DNA from: JARBUG01 sp035628915
Lineage (GTDB): Bacteria > Bacillota > Sulfobacillia > Symbiobacteriales > Symbiobacteriaceae
Assembly (NCBI GenBank): GCA_035628915.1
Contig: DASPIW010000030.1
Span: 59,214-123,213 of the forward strand
Length of the DNA: 64,000 bases
Reading direction: 5' to 3'
Shown here: in pieces, positions 33,543 through 42,132 of the stretch
Layout: every line of letters starts with the position of its first letter
Numbering within the stretch: position 1 is the first letter of the stretch
Notes under the pieces: generated by a model
What the model was told of the DNA's origin: nothing
What the model saw: only the letters and a program-made list of their open reading frames with translations
Databases searched by the model: none
Made by a program: the position numbers and the translations under genes

Positions 33543-34940
33543 ATGAAGATCACCCCTTCGGGCCACAGCGAAATCCAGCCCATGTCTGACCAGGACATGA
33601 CGGAGCTGCAGGAGGCGATTGACCGCATCGTGGAAAAAGCCCAGGACTTTGGCCTGGACTTCTACGAAATGCGCTATGAGGTCTGCCCGGCAGACATCAT
33701 CTACACCTTCGGGGCGTACGCCATGCCGACCCGGTTCTCGCACTGGTCCTTCGGCAAGTCGTTCCACCAGATGAAGACCCAGTACGACTACGGCATGTCG
33801 AAGATCTACGAACTGGTGATCAACTCCGATCCTTGCTACGCCTTCCTGCTCGACTCCAACAGTCTGCTGCAGAACAAGCTGATTGCGGCGCACGTGCTCG
33901 CCCACTGCGACTTCTTCAAGAACAATTACCGCTTCCGGCACACCAACCGGCAGATGGTATCAGCCATGGGCACCTTCGCGAACCGGGTCCTCGAGTATGA
34001 GCACGAACTGGGCAGGGCCACGGTCGAGCGGTTCCTGGACGCCGTGCTGGCCATTCATGAGCACGTCGACCCGTACCCGGATTCCGTGCGGACGGCCAAG
34101 AACGTCGTGGACAAGCCGGAGACGCGCCCGGAGACGCCCTACGACGACCTCTGGGCGCTGGACAGCATTGGCAAGCCGGGGGCGCCGGCCAAGGCGTCCG
34201 AGCAGCAGCGGCCCAAGCCCGCCCCCACTCGGGATCTGCTCATGTTCCTCATGGACAGGAGCGACAGTCTGCAGGACTGGCAGCGGGACATTCTCTCCTC
34301 CCTGCGGCAGGAGATGCTCTACTTCCGGCCGCAGATGGAGACCAAGATCATGAACGAGGGGTGGGCTTCCATCTGGCATGCCCGCATCATGCGGGAGATG
34401 GACTTGACCCCCGACGAGAGCCTGGAATTCGCCCGCATGCATTCCAGTGTCCTGGCGCCGAGCCGGTTTCAGCTCAACCCGTACCACCTGGGCTTTCACA
34501 TTTTTGAGGATATCGAGAAGCGCTTCGGTCGGGAGAAGATCTTCGAGGTGCGGGAAGTCGAGAGTGACGTCTCCTTCATCCGCAACTATCTCACCAAGGA
34601 CCTCGTGGAGAAGCTCGACCTGTTCCTCTTCGCAAAGCAGGGTGACGAATGGCGAATTACCGCCACGGGCTGGCAGAAAGTGCGGGACGGGATCGTCCGG
34701 CAGATTACCAACTGCGGCTTTCCCTACATTTACGCGGAGGATCACGACTACCAGCGGCGCGGCGAACTCTACCTTCGGCACGCCTATGAAGATGTGGAAT
34801 TGGATACCACCTACGTCAGGAAGACGTTGCCGCATGTTCACCACATCTGGCAGCGGCCGGTCCATCTCGAGACCGTTGAAGACGACCATCAGGTCATGTA
34901 CAGCTTCAACGGGTCAGACGTGGAGCGGAGGGTGCTTTAG
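33543..34940 (+). CDS. spoVR: stage V sporulation protein SpoVR
   Basis: A 465-residue SpoVR-family protein, involved in spore cortex formation. Landmarks are GLDFYEMRYEVCPADIIYTF, HVLAHCDFFKNNYRF, ETKIMNEGWASIWHARIMRE and LNPYHLGFHIFEDIEKRFG. ATG at 33543 is three bases after the yhbH stop; the GGGGGTGAG ribosome binding site overlaps the yhbH end. An ATG at 33582 is an alternative start. Last gene of the cassette. Confidence 0.94.
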   Translation: MKITPSGHSEIQPMSDQDMTELQEAIDRIVEKAQDFGLDFYEMRYEVCPADIIYTFGAYAMPTRFSHWSFGKSFHQMKTQYDYGMSKIYELVINSDPCYAFLLDSNSLLQNKLIAAHVLAHCDFFKNNYRFRHTNRQMVSAMGTFANRVLEYEHELGRATVERFLDAVLAIHEHVDPYPDSVRTAKNVVDKPETRPETPYDDLWALDSIGKPGAPAKASEQQRPKPAPTRDLLMFLMDRSDSLQDWQRDILSSLRQEMLYFRPQMETKIMNEGWASIWHARIMREMDLTPDESLEFARMHSSVLAPSRFQLNPYHLGFHIFEDIEKRFGREKIFEVREVESDVSFIRNYLTKDLVEKLDLFLFAKQGDEWRITATGWQKVRDGIVRQITNCGFPYIYAEDHDYQRRGELYLRHAYEDVELDTTYVRKTLPHVHHIWQRPVHLETVEDDHQVMYSFNGSDVERRVL

Positions 34941-34959
34941 CAGCCACGGCGATTTGCGA

Positions 34960-35022
34960 CAGCGGGGGTCTCAGCTTGGGTGGCATCAGCCGCCCTCGAC
35001 CTGGGGCACCCGCTGTTTTTTT
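34960..35022 (+). terminator. terminator of the prkA-yhbH-spoVR cassette
   Basis: CAGCGGG (34960-34966) pairs with CCCGCTG (35009-35015), with inner pairing of TCTCAG-type segments. Seven T follow. Confidence 0.75.
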
Positions 35023-35139
35023 AATTGGCATCAACGGCCGGGATTCTTTGTGAACAGGAAAAATTACGAGTAAACTTGAAACGATCTATGTCCAGTACCT
35101 CGGTGTTGTGCTTGGTGGTGAATGGCACGTGGAGAAGTA

Positions 35140-35772
35140 ATGGAAAAGTGGGTGGACACCTTGAACCTAGACAGTCATAGGCTCATCGGCGTCGATCGGC
35201 ACCTTGCTGCCCAAGTGCAAGTACTCTGGGCAATCATTGACCAGAACCAAATTCTCCGAGCGGTTCTAGAGGCGGCCGCAGGTCTCATGCCGCCTGATTG
35301 GTACCTGGGCGCCGGCTGTATCGCCCAGACAGTTTGGAACTACATGTCCGAGCGGGATTTGATGGTTGGCGTCAAGGATCTTGATTTGGTGTACTATGAC
35401 GCTGCCGACCTCAGTGAGGAAACGGAAAGCGCATATTTACAACGAGTCCGGGAGCAATTCGGCGGTGTCTCCATTCACATTGATGTTAAGAACGAAGCCC
35501 GCGTACATCTCTGGTATGAAAAGCGCTTTGGTTATCCCATCAAACCATATTCATCACTAGAGGACGCGATTAACACCTGGCCCACAACCGCAACCAGCAT
35601 CGGCGTTCGCAGGTCACGAGATGAATCGGTGGTCTATGCACCATACGGCCTCAACGACCTGTTCGCGATGGTCGTGCGCCCGAATAAGAAGCAGATTACT
35701 CGCGAGGTCTATGAGGCAAAAGCCAGGCGCTGGCTTGAGTCTTGGCCGAGCCTGCAGATAATCCCATGGTAA
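35140..35772 (+). CDS. nucleotidyltransferase-family protein (DUF925 type)
   Basis: A 210-residue member of the minimal nucleotidyltransferase group resembling DUF925. Key segments are PPDWYLGAGCIAQTVWNYMS and VKDLDLVYYDAADLS, the latter carrying the Asp-x-Asp metal pair. HIDVKNEARVHLWYEKRFG, SSLEDAINTWPTTATSIGVR and YGLNDLFAMVVRPN follow. The start is ATG at 35140 with GGAG five bases upstream; ATG at 35122 is also possible. The substrate is unknown. Codon use is less C-ending than its neighbours, so it may be acquired. Confidence 0.75.
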   Translation: MEKWVDTLNLDSHRLIGVDRHLAAQVQVLWAIIDQNQILRAVLEAAAGLMPPDWYLGAGCIAQTVWNYMSERDLMVGVKDLDLVYYDAADLSEETESAYLQRVREQFGGVSIHIDVKNEARVHLWYEKRFGYPIKPYSSLEDAINTWPTTATSIGVRRSRDESVVYAPYGLNDLFAMVVRPNKKQITREVYEAKARRWLESWPSLQIIPW

Positions 35773-35822
35773 GCCTTGGCCGCTGGCGGGGGTGCTAGAT
35801 CCAAATGTGGAGGAGAGTGCCG

Positions 35823-36014
35823 GTGGAGAAGCAGTTCAAGCTCACAAAGGAACAGATTAGGCCCCTCGTCACCGGCTTGGGTGGCTGCATCGCCACTGAC
35901 ATGATTACGGTACAGGGATTTCCCGTGCGATTCATGTACCGGGAACAACCGGCCACGAGCGATTGGCCACCTGAGGCCGTGCAGCGCACGGCCTCGTTTA
36001 TTTCTCCAGGTTAG
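35823..36014 (+). pseudogene. truncated DUF2185 (Imm33-like) protein
   Basis: The N-terminal 45 residues (KLTKEQIRPLVTGLGGCIAT, then DMITVQGFPVRFMYREQP) match the start of DUF2185 domains, seen in polymorphic-toxin immunity proteins of the Imm33 type. The usual continuation (a GWRF-type segment and acidic tail) is missing; the frame runs instead through a transcription terminator and stops. The likely start is GTG at 35823, nine bases after GGAGG. It looks like a gene cut by a deletion that fused it to a foreign terminator. Confidence 0.6.
35973..36004 (+). terminator. terminator inside the end of the DUF2185 remnant
   Basis: A perfect 10-bp stem, GAGGCCGTGC (35973-35982) with GCACGGCCTC (35986-35995), has a three-base loop and is followed by GTTTATTTC. 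It lies within the last 15 codons of the truncated frame. Confidence 0.75.
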
Positions 36015-36151
36015 TAAGAGTTACGTGAGTCACCCATGGATTGGAGTTGCAACGCCTTAGCCCGGGCTAGCGCAAGCAGTTCCTCGGGCTTGGGCGCCGG
36101 GAAATGTCGCCCAGCAACTGAAAAATCCTCGCCCCACGTATCGTCTGGCAG

Positions 36152-36445
36152 CTAATCCGGGTCATCCTCCAGGTGGGGGACGGCGCTTTCCGTCTTGAAG
36201 GTCTCAGCCTTCACCTCATAAAGCTCCTTCGCCTCCGCCGCCCTCACGTTCTCCCGGACCTCCAAAATCTGCACAGTCAACTGCCGCCGGCCAAAATCAA
36301 TGGCCACAGTGTCCCCCGATTTGACCTCGGTGCCGGCCTTGGCCCGCTTGCCGTTGATCGTCACCCGATCCCCGTCGCACACTTCCTTGGCGAGCGTCCT
36401 ACGCTTGATAATCCGGGAAACCTTTAGGAACTTGTCTATCCGCAT
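36152..36445 (-). CDS. rqcP: S4-domain RNA-binding protein RqcP
   Basis: A 97-residue protein with an S4 domain from the first residue (MRIDKFLKVSRIIKRRTLAK, CDGDRVTINGKRAKAGTEVK) and a short acidic tail. RqcP (formerly YabO) binds the 50S subunit and works with RqcH in C-terminal alanine tailing of stalled chains. ATG at 36445 follows AGAGGTGAGAG. It keeps its conserved place downstream of mazG and hup. Confidence 0.93.
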   Translation of the reverse strand: MRIDKFLKVSRIIKRRTLAKEVCDGDRVTINGKRAKAGTEVKSGDTVAIDFGRRQLTVQILEVRENVRAAEAKELYEVKAETFKTESAVPHLEDDPD

Positions 36446-36548
36446 TCGCTCTCACCTCTAGACTCTCTACCCAGAAACCGCCCACCATAGTCATCGCGCC
36501 CGGACCGCGCCTTCCCGCGGAGACCCGATTCATGCGGGGATACGGCGC

Positions 36549-36743
36549 GTTGGGGTGGGGTGTCCGCAGCGCCGTTCAGGGGCGAGGTTAGAGGCAGTTG
36601 GCCCCGCTACCCGAAAGTATCAGGCGGCGTCGGCGGTGCGTCCCTTAACACACTACCCGATACCGGTTCCGACGCCGCCGCCTGACCGAGGGCCTACTGC
36701 CTCTTACCGAGTCCCTGGGGCAGCAAGGATACCCCACCCCAAC
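36549..36743. other. 195-base nested inverted repeat, candidate structured RNA
   Basis: Three nested arm pairs fold this region into one long interrupted hairpin. Arms 36549-36565 and 36727-36743 pair over 17 positions with one G-U. Arms 36589-36603 and 36691-36706 pair with one or two defects. Arms 36620-36633 and 36669-36685 pair with a three-base bulge. The apical loop is about 35 bases. It lies in a gene-free stretch (36446-36818) between rqcP and the hup terminator. Strand and promoter are unclear. Confidence 0.6.
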
Positions 36744-36771
36744 GAGACGCCCTCGCCCCGTCCCGACATGC

Positions 36772-36804
36772 AAAAACCGGGCCCCCACATAAGGAAGGCC
36801 CGGT
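36772..36804 (-). terminator. terminator of hup
   Basis: ACCGGGCC (36776-36783) pairs with GGCCCGGT (36797-36804); TTTTTGC follows on the minus strand. It lies just after the hup stop. Confidence 0.9.
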
Positions 36805-36818
36805 CCGGGTGCGTGAAC

Positions 36819-37088
36819 TTACACGCTCTCCTTGAGCTCCTTGCCGGGACGGAAGGCGGGTACTTTGCCGGCGGGAATCTTGATGGTGGCGCCGGTCTGG
36901 GGGTTGCGGCCGGACCGGGCAGCACGAGTGCGGACTTCGAACGTGCCGAAGCCGACGAGCGAGACCTTGTCACCCTTGTTCAGGGCAACCTTAATGCTCT
37001 CGATGACAGCGTTGATGGCCTTCTCGGCGTCCTTCTTGGTCAGGTCGGCCTTCTCCGCGACGCTAGCGACCAATTCCTGCTTGTTCAA
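36819..37088 (-). CDS. hup: DNA-binding protein HU
   Basis: An 89-residue HU protein: NKQELVASVAEKADLTKKDA, VSLVGFGTFEVRTRAARSGR and NPQTGATIKIPAGKVPAFRP are canonical, including the Pro-tipped DNA-intercalating arm. The start is TTG at 37088, nine bases after AAGGGGAG. It is located between mazG and rqcP, as in several Firmicutes. Confidence 0.97.
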   Translation of the reverse strand: MNKQELVASVAEKADLTKKDAEKAINAVIESIKVALNKGDKVSLVGFGTFEVRTRAARSGRNPQTGATIKIPAGKVPAFRPGKELKESV

Positions 37089-37190
37089 GATTCAAACTCC
37101 CCTTTCATGACTTGTGTGGTGAGGTAGAACCCGCTGAGCCGTATTCGGCAAGGCTTTCACGAATTCCTCCTGTAATTTCTAGTGCTGGGC

Positions 37191-38681
37191 CTATTTTTTC
37201 CCGTATTTTTGGGTTATTTCTTCCCGTTTGGCTTCATCCCACAGCTCATCCATCTCCGCAAGGGTCATTTCTGACAGAACTCGCCCCTGTTCAGCGGCCC
37301 TGCGCTCAATGTGCTGAAAACGCCGGATGAACTTCGCCGTCGCGCCGGTCAGCGCCACCTCCGGGTCCACCTTCAGCATGCGTGCGAGGTTGACCACAGC
37401 GAACAGCAGGTCGCCGACCTCGCCCTCCACTTTATCAGGCGCCGCCCCGAGCACCTCGTCCAATTCTTCCCGAACTTTGGCCACCGGCCCAGCTATATCA
37501 TCCCAGTCGAAACCGACTTTCGCCGCCTTCTTCTGGACCGCCTCCGCCCGCGAGAGCGCCGGCAGGGCGCCGGAAATCCCCTTCATCAGCGATTCCGGAG
37601 GAGCGGCCGTGTCGCCTTTCTCCTGCCGCTTGATGGCCTCCCAGTTGCGGGTCACGTCGTCCGCCGTTCTGGCCTCCACGTCGCCGAAGACGTGCGGATG
37701 CCGCCGGACGAGCTTCTCGGTAATGACCTGCACCACGTCGTGCATATCAAAGGTACCGGATTCCCGGGCGATCTGGGCATGGAAAGCCACCTGCAGCAGC
37801 ACATCACCCAGTTCCTCGCAAATATGCTCCGAGTCGCCCCGGCCAATGGCCTCCACGACCTCGTAGGATTCCTCCAGCAGGTATTTGCGAAGGCTATCGT
37901 GGGTTTGCTCCCGGTCCCAGGGACAGCCGCCTTCGGGGGCACGCAGGCGGGCCATCACCTCCACCAGCGGATCAAGCGGCCAGCGCACCGGCGCCCAGCG
38001 GCGGGGGTTTGCCTCAATCGGTCTGGATTGCTTGACCGGCGGGAGATACAGGGTTGTGAGGTAGTCTACCCAATCGTAATGATCTAACTCATGCAACATA
38101 CATTGGACAAGGCGCTCCTCGCCGGGAACGCCGGCTGCGCGTACTAGCGTGGCAGGGTGGTCATCCGGATACCGCTCCATCAAGGCCAGCTTGGCGTCAG
38201 AAGCCACGGCCCGGCTATGCATCTGCATGATCACCGCCGGCAGGTCGCCGGAAGGTAGGCGCCGGTCCAGCTGGAGCGCGTCGAGCAGTTCCATGCCGTC
38301 CACGGGATCGAGTCCCAGGGTGATCAGCAGGGTATCGAGGAAGGACGGGCCGGTGATGAACTCGACCCGCTCGGGGGAACGGGCCTGAATCAGCTTGACG
38401 CTGCTCTCTCCCACCAGCGGATGGCCGGGCACGGCAAAGACGACATCGTCATACTGCAGCACGCGCTCGGCGACGGCCTGGTAGACGTCTTCAAAGGAAT
38501 GCGCCCGCTCGTAGATGTCATCGCACGTATCAAAAGCGATCCCCATAGCCCGCAGGGCTTCCACAGTGGGGTGAATAGCGGTGCGCAGCAGCACGGGGCG
38601 CCCCGACCGGAGCGCCTCCAGGGCGCCCGCCGTCAGGTGCCCGGGACTGCCCGGACCCAGTCCTACAACGGTGATGGTCAC
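37191..38681 (-). CDS. mazG: tetrapyrrole methylase / MazG nucleotide pyrophosphohydrolase fusion (YabN)
   Basis: A 496-residue two-domain protein. Residues 1-220 form a tetrapyrrole methylase-like domain (VVGLGPGSPGHLTAGALEAL; VFAVPGHPLVGE). The C-terminal part has the MazG signature PEGGCPWDREQTHDSLRKYL and the acidic metal-binding motifs LLEESYEVVEAI and EELGDVLLQVAFHA. A second MazG half follows (EELDEVLGA, EVGDLLFAVVNLAR). It hydrolyses non-canonical NTPs. The GTG start at 38681 lies about 11 bases after AAGGGGG. Confidence 0.95.
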   Translation of the reverse strand: MTITVVGLGPGSPGHLTAGALEALRSGRPVLLRTAIHPTVEALRAMGIAFDTCDDIYERAHSFEDVYQAVAERVLQYDDVVFAVPGHPLVGESSVKLIQARSPERVEFITGPSFLDTLLITLGLDPVDGMELLDALQLDRRLPSGDLPAVIMQMHSRAVASDAKLALMERYPDDHPATLVRAAGVPGEERLVQCMLHELDHYDWVDYLTTLYLPPVKQSRPIEANPRRWAPVRWPLDPLVEVMARLRAPEGGCPWDREQTHDSLRKYLLEESYEVVEAIGRGDSEHICEELGDVLLQVAFHAQIARESGTFDMHDVVQVITEKLVRRHPHVFGDVEARTADDVTRNWEAIKRQEKGDTAAPPESLMKGISGALPALSRAEAVQKKAAKVGFDWDDIAGPVAKVREELDEVLGAAPDKVEGEVGDLLFAVVNLARMLKVDPEVALTGATAKFIRRFQHIERRAAEQGRVLSEMTLAEMDELWDEAKREEITQKYGKK

Positions 38682-38696
38682 GACTGCTGAACCCCC

Positions 38697-40304
38697 TTAA
38701 CCTCGCAGCAAACGGTAACGGCGCAAAAGCAGGACTCCCCGCTGAGGGAACCCCGGAATCAGGCCGATGTCGGCCATGGTAATGCCACCCACCGCTAGAA
38801 CAGCCACCAAATAGACAGCCGCTCCCACCGCCACGACGATCAGGCCGGCCAGCCGGGGGCTGTGAATGACCCGGTGAACGGCCAGGCTTGCCCCCCAAAT
38901 GGCTACGCCCATCATCGCCGAAGCGGCCAGGGGCTTGACGGCATCGCCCCGCCAGTTGATCCGGAAGCCCATGTACTGACGCAGGGCCACGAGCTGCAGG
39001 GCAGCGGCGACCAGGAAACCAACTACGGTGGCGTAGGCTGCTCCGTTCTCGCGATGGCCGGGGAGGCCTGTCCACCACCAGGTGAGCAGCACCTTGACGG
39101 CCACGCCCGTCAGCATGTTCCGGACGCTGGTCCAAATCCGCCCCATTCCCTGCAGGGCGCCTGACGACGTCTGCTGGACCATCATGAAAATGCAGGAGAG
39201 CGCCAGCGGCGACATGACTGTCCACCCGGATCCCGTGTACAGGATACTGTAGACGTCCCGCCCGCTCACGAGGAGGGCCACGGTCGCCGGCAGGCCGATC
39301 AGGAAGGTCAGGCGAAAGGCCGTCCCGGTCCGGTACCGGGCCTGCTCCATCTGGTTGGTAGCGACCGATTCGGCAATCGCCGGCACGAGGCTAATGTACA
39401 GAGCGGTTGTCAGGATGGTCGGGAGGTCACGCAGCGTACCCGCGTTGGAGAGCCAGGCTTGCGCCTGCTCCGCCAGGTGCTCCGGAACACCGATCGCCAT
39501 CAGGCGGTTAATCACAATGGCGCTGTCCGCCAGGCCCATGATCGGCAGGACGGCGCCCATCAGAGCCAGGGGCGCCGCAATCGCCAGGATCTTGCCGAGC
39601 AGAAGGCTCACAGAGGCATGTTCATAGCTTGCGACGCCCGGCGCTGTAGTAGCCCAGTTGGCCGTGGGCCGCTGCTTGAGGTAGACCCAAATGAAGTACA
39701 GCACCGCCATGCCGATGCCAATCGTATTGCCGGCGTTAAAGGCCGCCGCACCCCAGTGGATCTCCTGGGCCAGAGCGGCGATCAGCACCAGGCTGATGCT
39801 GACCCGGGCGAGCTGCTCCACCACCTGGGACATGGCGCTGGGCTGCATCTGCTGCATGCCCTGGTAAAGGCCCCGGAACACGCATAGCACCGACACCAGA
39901 AACAAGGCGGGCGCCAGAGCGGCAAAGCCGAGCCAGGCCTCGGGCATGTGGAAAAGGGAGGCCATCCACTTTGCCCCGAACCCGAAGAGCAGGCTGAAAA
40001 CCAGACCGCTGATGACCAGCATGACCGAAGCGACATGGAAGACACGCCGGGCGCCTCGGTAGTCTTCCAGCGCCAGGCGCTCGGAGACCAGCCGGGAAAT
40101 GGCCACGTTCAGGCCAACCGACGAAATCGCGAGGATGATATAGTACGCGTAGCTGGGGGGCGTGGCAAGCGCCAGCCCGGTGTCGCCGATCATTGCCTGC
40201 GCTGCAGGCCGGTGGACCGCTCCCAGAAGTTTGGTAACCAGCTGAGCCATGGTAATCAGCATGGCCCCGCGCATAAAGTTCTGCACCTGCGTTTTGGACT
40301 GCAA
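38697..40304 (-). CDS. SpoVB/MurJ-type polysaccharide flippase (second paralog)
   Basis: A 535-residue membrane protein with about 14 helices of the MOP superfamily (SpoVB / MurJ-like). The N-terminus reads QNFMRGAMLITMAQLVTKLL; later FRGLYQGMQQMQPSAMSQVV and VQQTSSGALQGMGRI mark this family. SpoVB-type proteins flip lipid-linked cortex precursors. The start is TTG at 40304, nine bases after AAGGGGG. That ribosome binding site is the 3' arm of a perfect hairpin. It follows its paralog in the same direction. Confidence 0.88.
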   Translation of the reverse strand: MQSKTQVQNFMRGAMLITMAQLVTKLLGAVHRPAAQAMIGDTGLALATPPSYAYYIILAISSVGLNVAISRLVSERLALEDYRGARRVFHVASVMLVISGLVFSLLFGFGAKWMASLFHMPEAWLGFAALAPALFLVSVLCVFRGLYQGMQQMQPSAMSQVVEQLARVSISLVLIAALAQEIHWGAAAFNAGNTIGIGMAVLYFIWVYLKQRPTANWATTAPGVASYEHASVSLLLGKILAIAAPLALMGAVLPIMGLADSAIVINRLMAIGVPEHLAEQAQAWLSNAGTLRDLPTILTTALYISLVPAIAESVATNQMEQARYRTGTAFRLTFLIGLPATVALLVSGRDVYSILYTGSGWTVMSPLALSCIFMMVQQTSSGALQGMGRIWTSVRNMLTGVAVKVLLTWWWTGLPGHRENGAAYATVVGFLVAAALQLVALRQYMGFRINWRGDAVKPLAASAMMGVAIWGASLAVHRVIHSPRLAGLIVVAVGAAVYLVAVLAVGGITMADIGLIPGFPQRGVLLLRRYRLLRG

Positions 40305-40307
40305 CGT

Positions 40308-40349
40308 AAAAGCCCCCTTGCCTCTCCCAATCATAAGGCAAGGGGGCTT
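40308..40349 (-). terminator. terminator/attenuator hairpin between the two spoVB paralogs
   Basis: A perfect 14-bp stem, AAGCCCCCTTGCCT with AGGCAAGGGGGCTT (arms 40310-40323 and 40336-40349), is followed on the minus strand by TTTTACG. The 3' arm contains the ribosome binding site of the downstream gene at 40304. Confidence 0.85.
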
Positions 40350-40355
40350 CCAAGT

Positions 40356-41984
40356 CTAGCCACGCACCCGACGGCGGCCCCGCAGGGCGCCGAGCAGGGC
40401 ACCAAAACCCGGCAGCCGTTCGAGGTCCTGCAGTTTCACGCCGCCCACCGCGAGCAGCGCCAGCCCGTACGCGGCGCCGCCCACGGCAATGAGCACCAGC
40501 GTCTGGAGGTGCCCACCGGGCGCCCACCGCCCCAGCGGCCCGCGAACCACCGCAATGGCACCGGCCATGGCAAGCGCCGCCGCCGCCGGCTTGATGACCA
40601 TGCTGCGGGTCTTGAGCGTGCGCCCGAGCAGCTGCTCCACGTTGACCACGTTCAGGAGGGCGGCGACAGCGAATCCGACCGCCGTTGCCCAGGCTGCGCC
40701 GTTGATGCCATATGGGACTGTCCACCAGGCTGTCAGCACGCCCTTGATCACAGCCCCAATCAGGAAATTGCGTAATGGTTGCAGTACCTTGCCGGCGCCC
40801 TGCTGCACGCCGGACGTGGTCTGCTGCAGCATAATCGGCCCCACGGCCCAGGAGATGGCCGCCATGACCTGCCCGCCGCTGGTGTCGTTAAAGAGCAGCG
40901 AATAAATCCCTGTAGCCAGCACATAAAGTCCCGCTTGAGCCGGAATCGCGATCAGGAGGGTCATGCGGTAGGCCTGCCTCGCCCGCTTGCGGGCGACATC
41001 CGTCTGGCCGAGCGTCAACGCCCGCGTGATCGCCGGCAGAATGCTCGTATAAATGGCCGCGGTGAAGACCGCCGGCAGATAGGCAATCATGAAAGCGTTC
41101 GTCAGCAGACCGTACTGGGCCTGGGCATCCACATCGGGCACCCCGGCGGCCTGGAAGGCCCGGAAAACAAAAAAGGTGTCGGCCTGCATCATCAACGGAA
41201 CGACGGCGCCCGATACCGCCACGGGGGTCGCCACCGCAAGAATCCGCCGAATCAGGCGGCGGGAACTCTCCGGGGTGCGCGGCCGGATTTCTTGTACGTC
41301 GGCCGGAACTACCCACATGTCGTCCCGGCTGCGCGAGGCCAGGAACAGCAGATAAAGCAGTCCGGCAAGAGCGCCGATCACGTCGCCGAAGTTGAAGCCT
41401 GCGGCGCCCAGCGCCACGCTCTGGCGGACAAACAGGTAGGTAAAGACGGTGCCGGAGCCCACCCGCACGACCTGCTCAACAATCTGTGAGACGGCGTTGG
41501 GCGTCATGCGCTGGAAGCCCTGGAACAGGCCCCGGTATGCAGCCATGACCGACGTAATGAACAGGGCGGGCGCCGTAGCCCGGAAACCTGGAACTGTCTC
41601 CGCCAGGCTTTTGGAGAAGAAGCCGGCAATCCAGGGGGCGCCGAACCACATGACCAGCGACGCCGCCAGTCCCAGAGAGGCCATTAATAGCAAAGAGACC
41701 CGGAAGACACGTTTGGCGCCTCGTACATCGCCCAGTGCCATGCGTTCAGCCACGAGCCGGGAGATGCCGATGTTGAGCCCGACTGAGGTGAACGAGAGAA
41801 TCACCTGGTATGTAGTGAGCGGAACTTGCGTCAGGCCGATGCCTACCGCCCCAAGCTTTCCATCGTATGGGGCGAAAATACGGGCGATGACGGGCTTGTA
41901 CAATGCACCCAGCAGGCGGGAAATCAGCGCTGCGAGTGTCAGCATCAACGCACCGCGCATAAAGCTTTCAGTTTTCCGATTCAT
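40356..41984 (-). CDS. spoVB: SpoVB-type polysaccharide flippase (first paralog)
   Basis: A 542-residue multi-pass protein homologous to its neighbour: TESFMRGALMLTLAALISRL, YRGLFQGFQRMTPNAVSQIV and LQQTTSGVQQGAGKVL. In position (directly after spoVT, before mazG) it is the counterpart of B. subtilis yabM. The start is taken as ATG at 41984; the ribosome binding site CCGGAG is 12 bases away, so a TTG at 41996 is possible. Confidence 0.88.
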   Translation of the reverse strand: MNRKTESFMRGALMLTLAALISRLLGALYKPVIARIFAPYDGKLGAVGIGLTQVPLTTYQVILSFTSVGLNIGISRLVAERMALGDVRGAKRVFRVSLLLMASLGLAASLVMWFGAPWIAGFFSKSLAETVPGFRATAPALFITSVMAAYRGLFQGFQRMTPNAVSQIVEQVVRVGSGTVFTYLFVRQSVALGAAGFNFGDVIGALAGLLYLLFLASRSRDDMWVVPADVQEIRPRTPESSRRLIRRILAVATPVAVSGAVVPLMMQADTFFVFRAFQAAGVPDVDAQAQYGLLTNAFMIAYLPAVFTAAIYTSILPAITRALTLGQTDVARKRARQAYRMTLLIAIPAQAGLYVLATGIYSLLFNDTSGGQVMAAISWAVGPIMLQQTTSGVQQGAGKVLQPLRNFLIGAVIKGVLTAWWTVPYGINGAAWATAVGFAVAALLNVVNVEQLLGRTLKTRSMVIKPAAAALAMAGAIAVVRGPLGRWAPGGHLQTLVLIAVGGAAYGLALLAVGGVKLQDLERLPGFGALLGALRGRRRVRG

Positions 41985-42081
41985 CGCGTATGACAACTCC
42001 GGCCCTTCAACTCCCTCCCCCAGGGAAGGGGTAATGTGTGCCTTTCCCATCGTAATCCCGACATTGCGGCGCGTAAAGGGG

Positions 42082-42122
42082 AAAAAAGAGAGGTGAGAGG
42101 AAGGCGACAACCCTCCTCTCAC
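42082..42122 (-). terminator. terminator of spoVT
   Basis: GTGAGAGG (42093-42100) pairs with CCTCTCAC (42115-42122); CTCTCTTTTTT follows on the minus strand. It is ten bases after the spoVT stop. Confidence 0.85.
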
Positions 42123-42132
42123 TTCACACATA

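Noticed and set aside
35062..35139. 24-codon frame (LETIYVQYLGVVLGGEW) just before the nucleotidyltransferase gene
   Set aside because: Protein-like, but too short, with no start site; cannot be separated from chance or a gene remnant.
36549..36566. T-box leader because of GGGTGG
   Set aside because: The rest of the T-box consensus and a downstream tRNA-synthetase or amino acid gene are missing.
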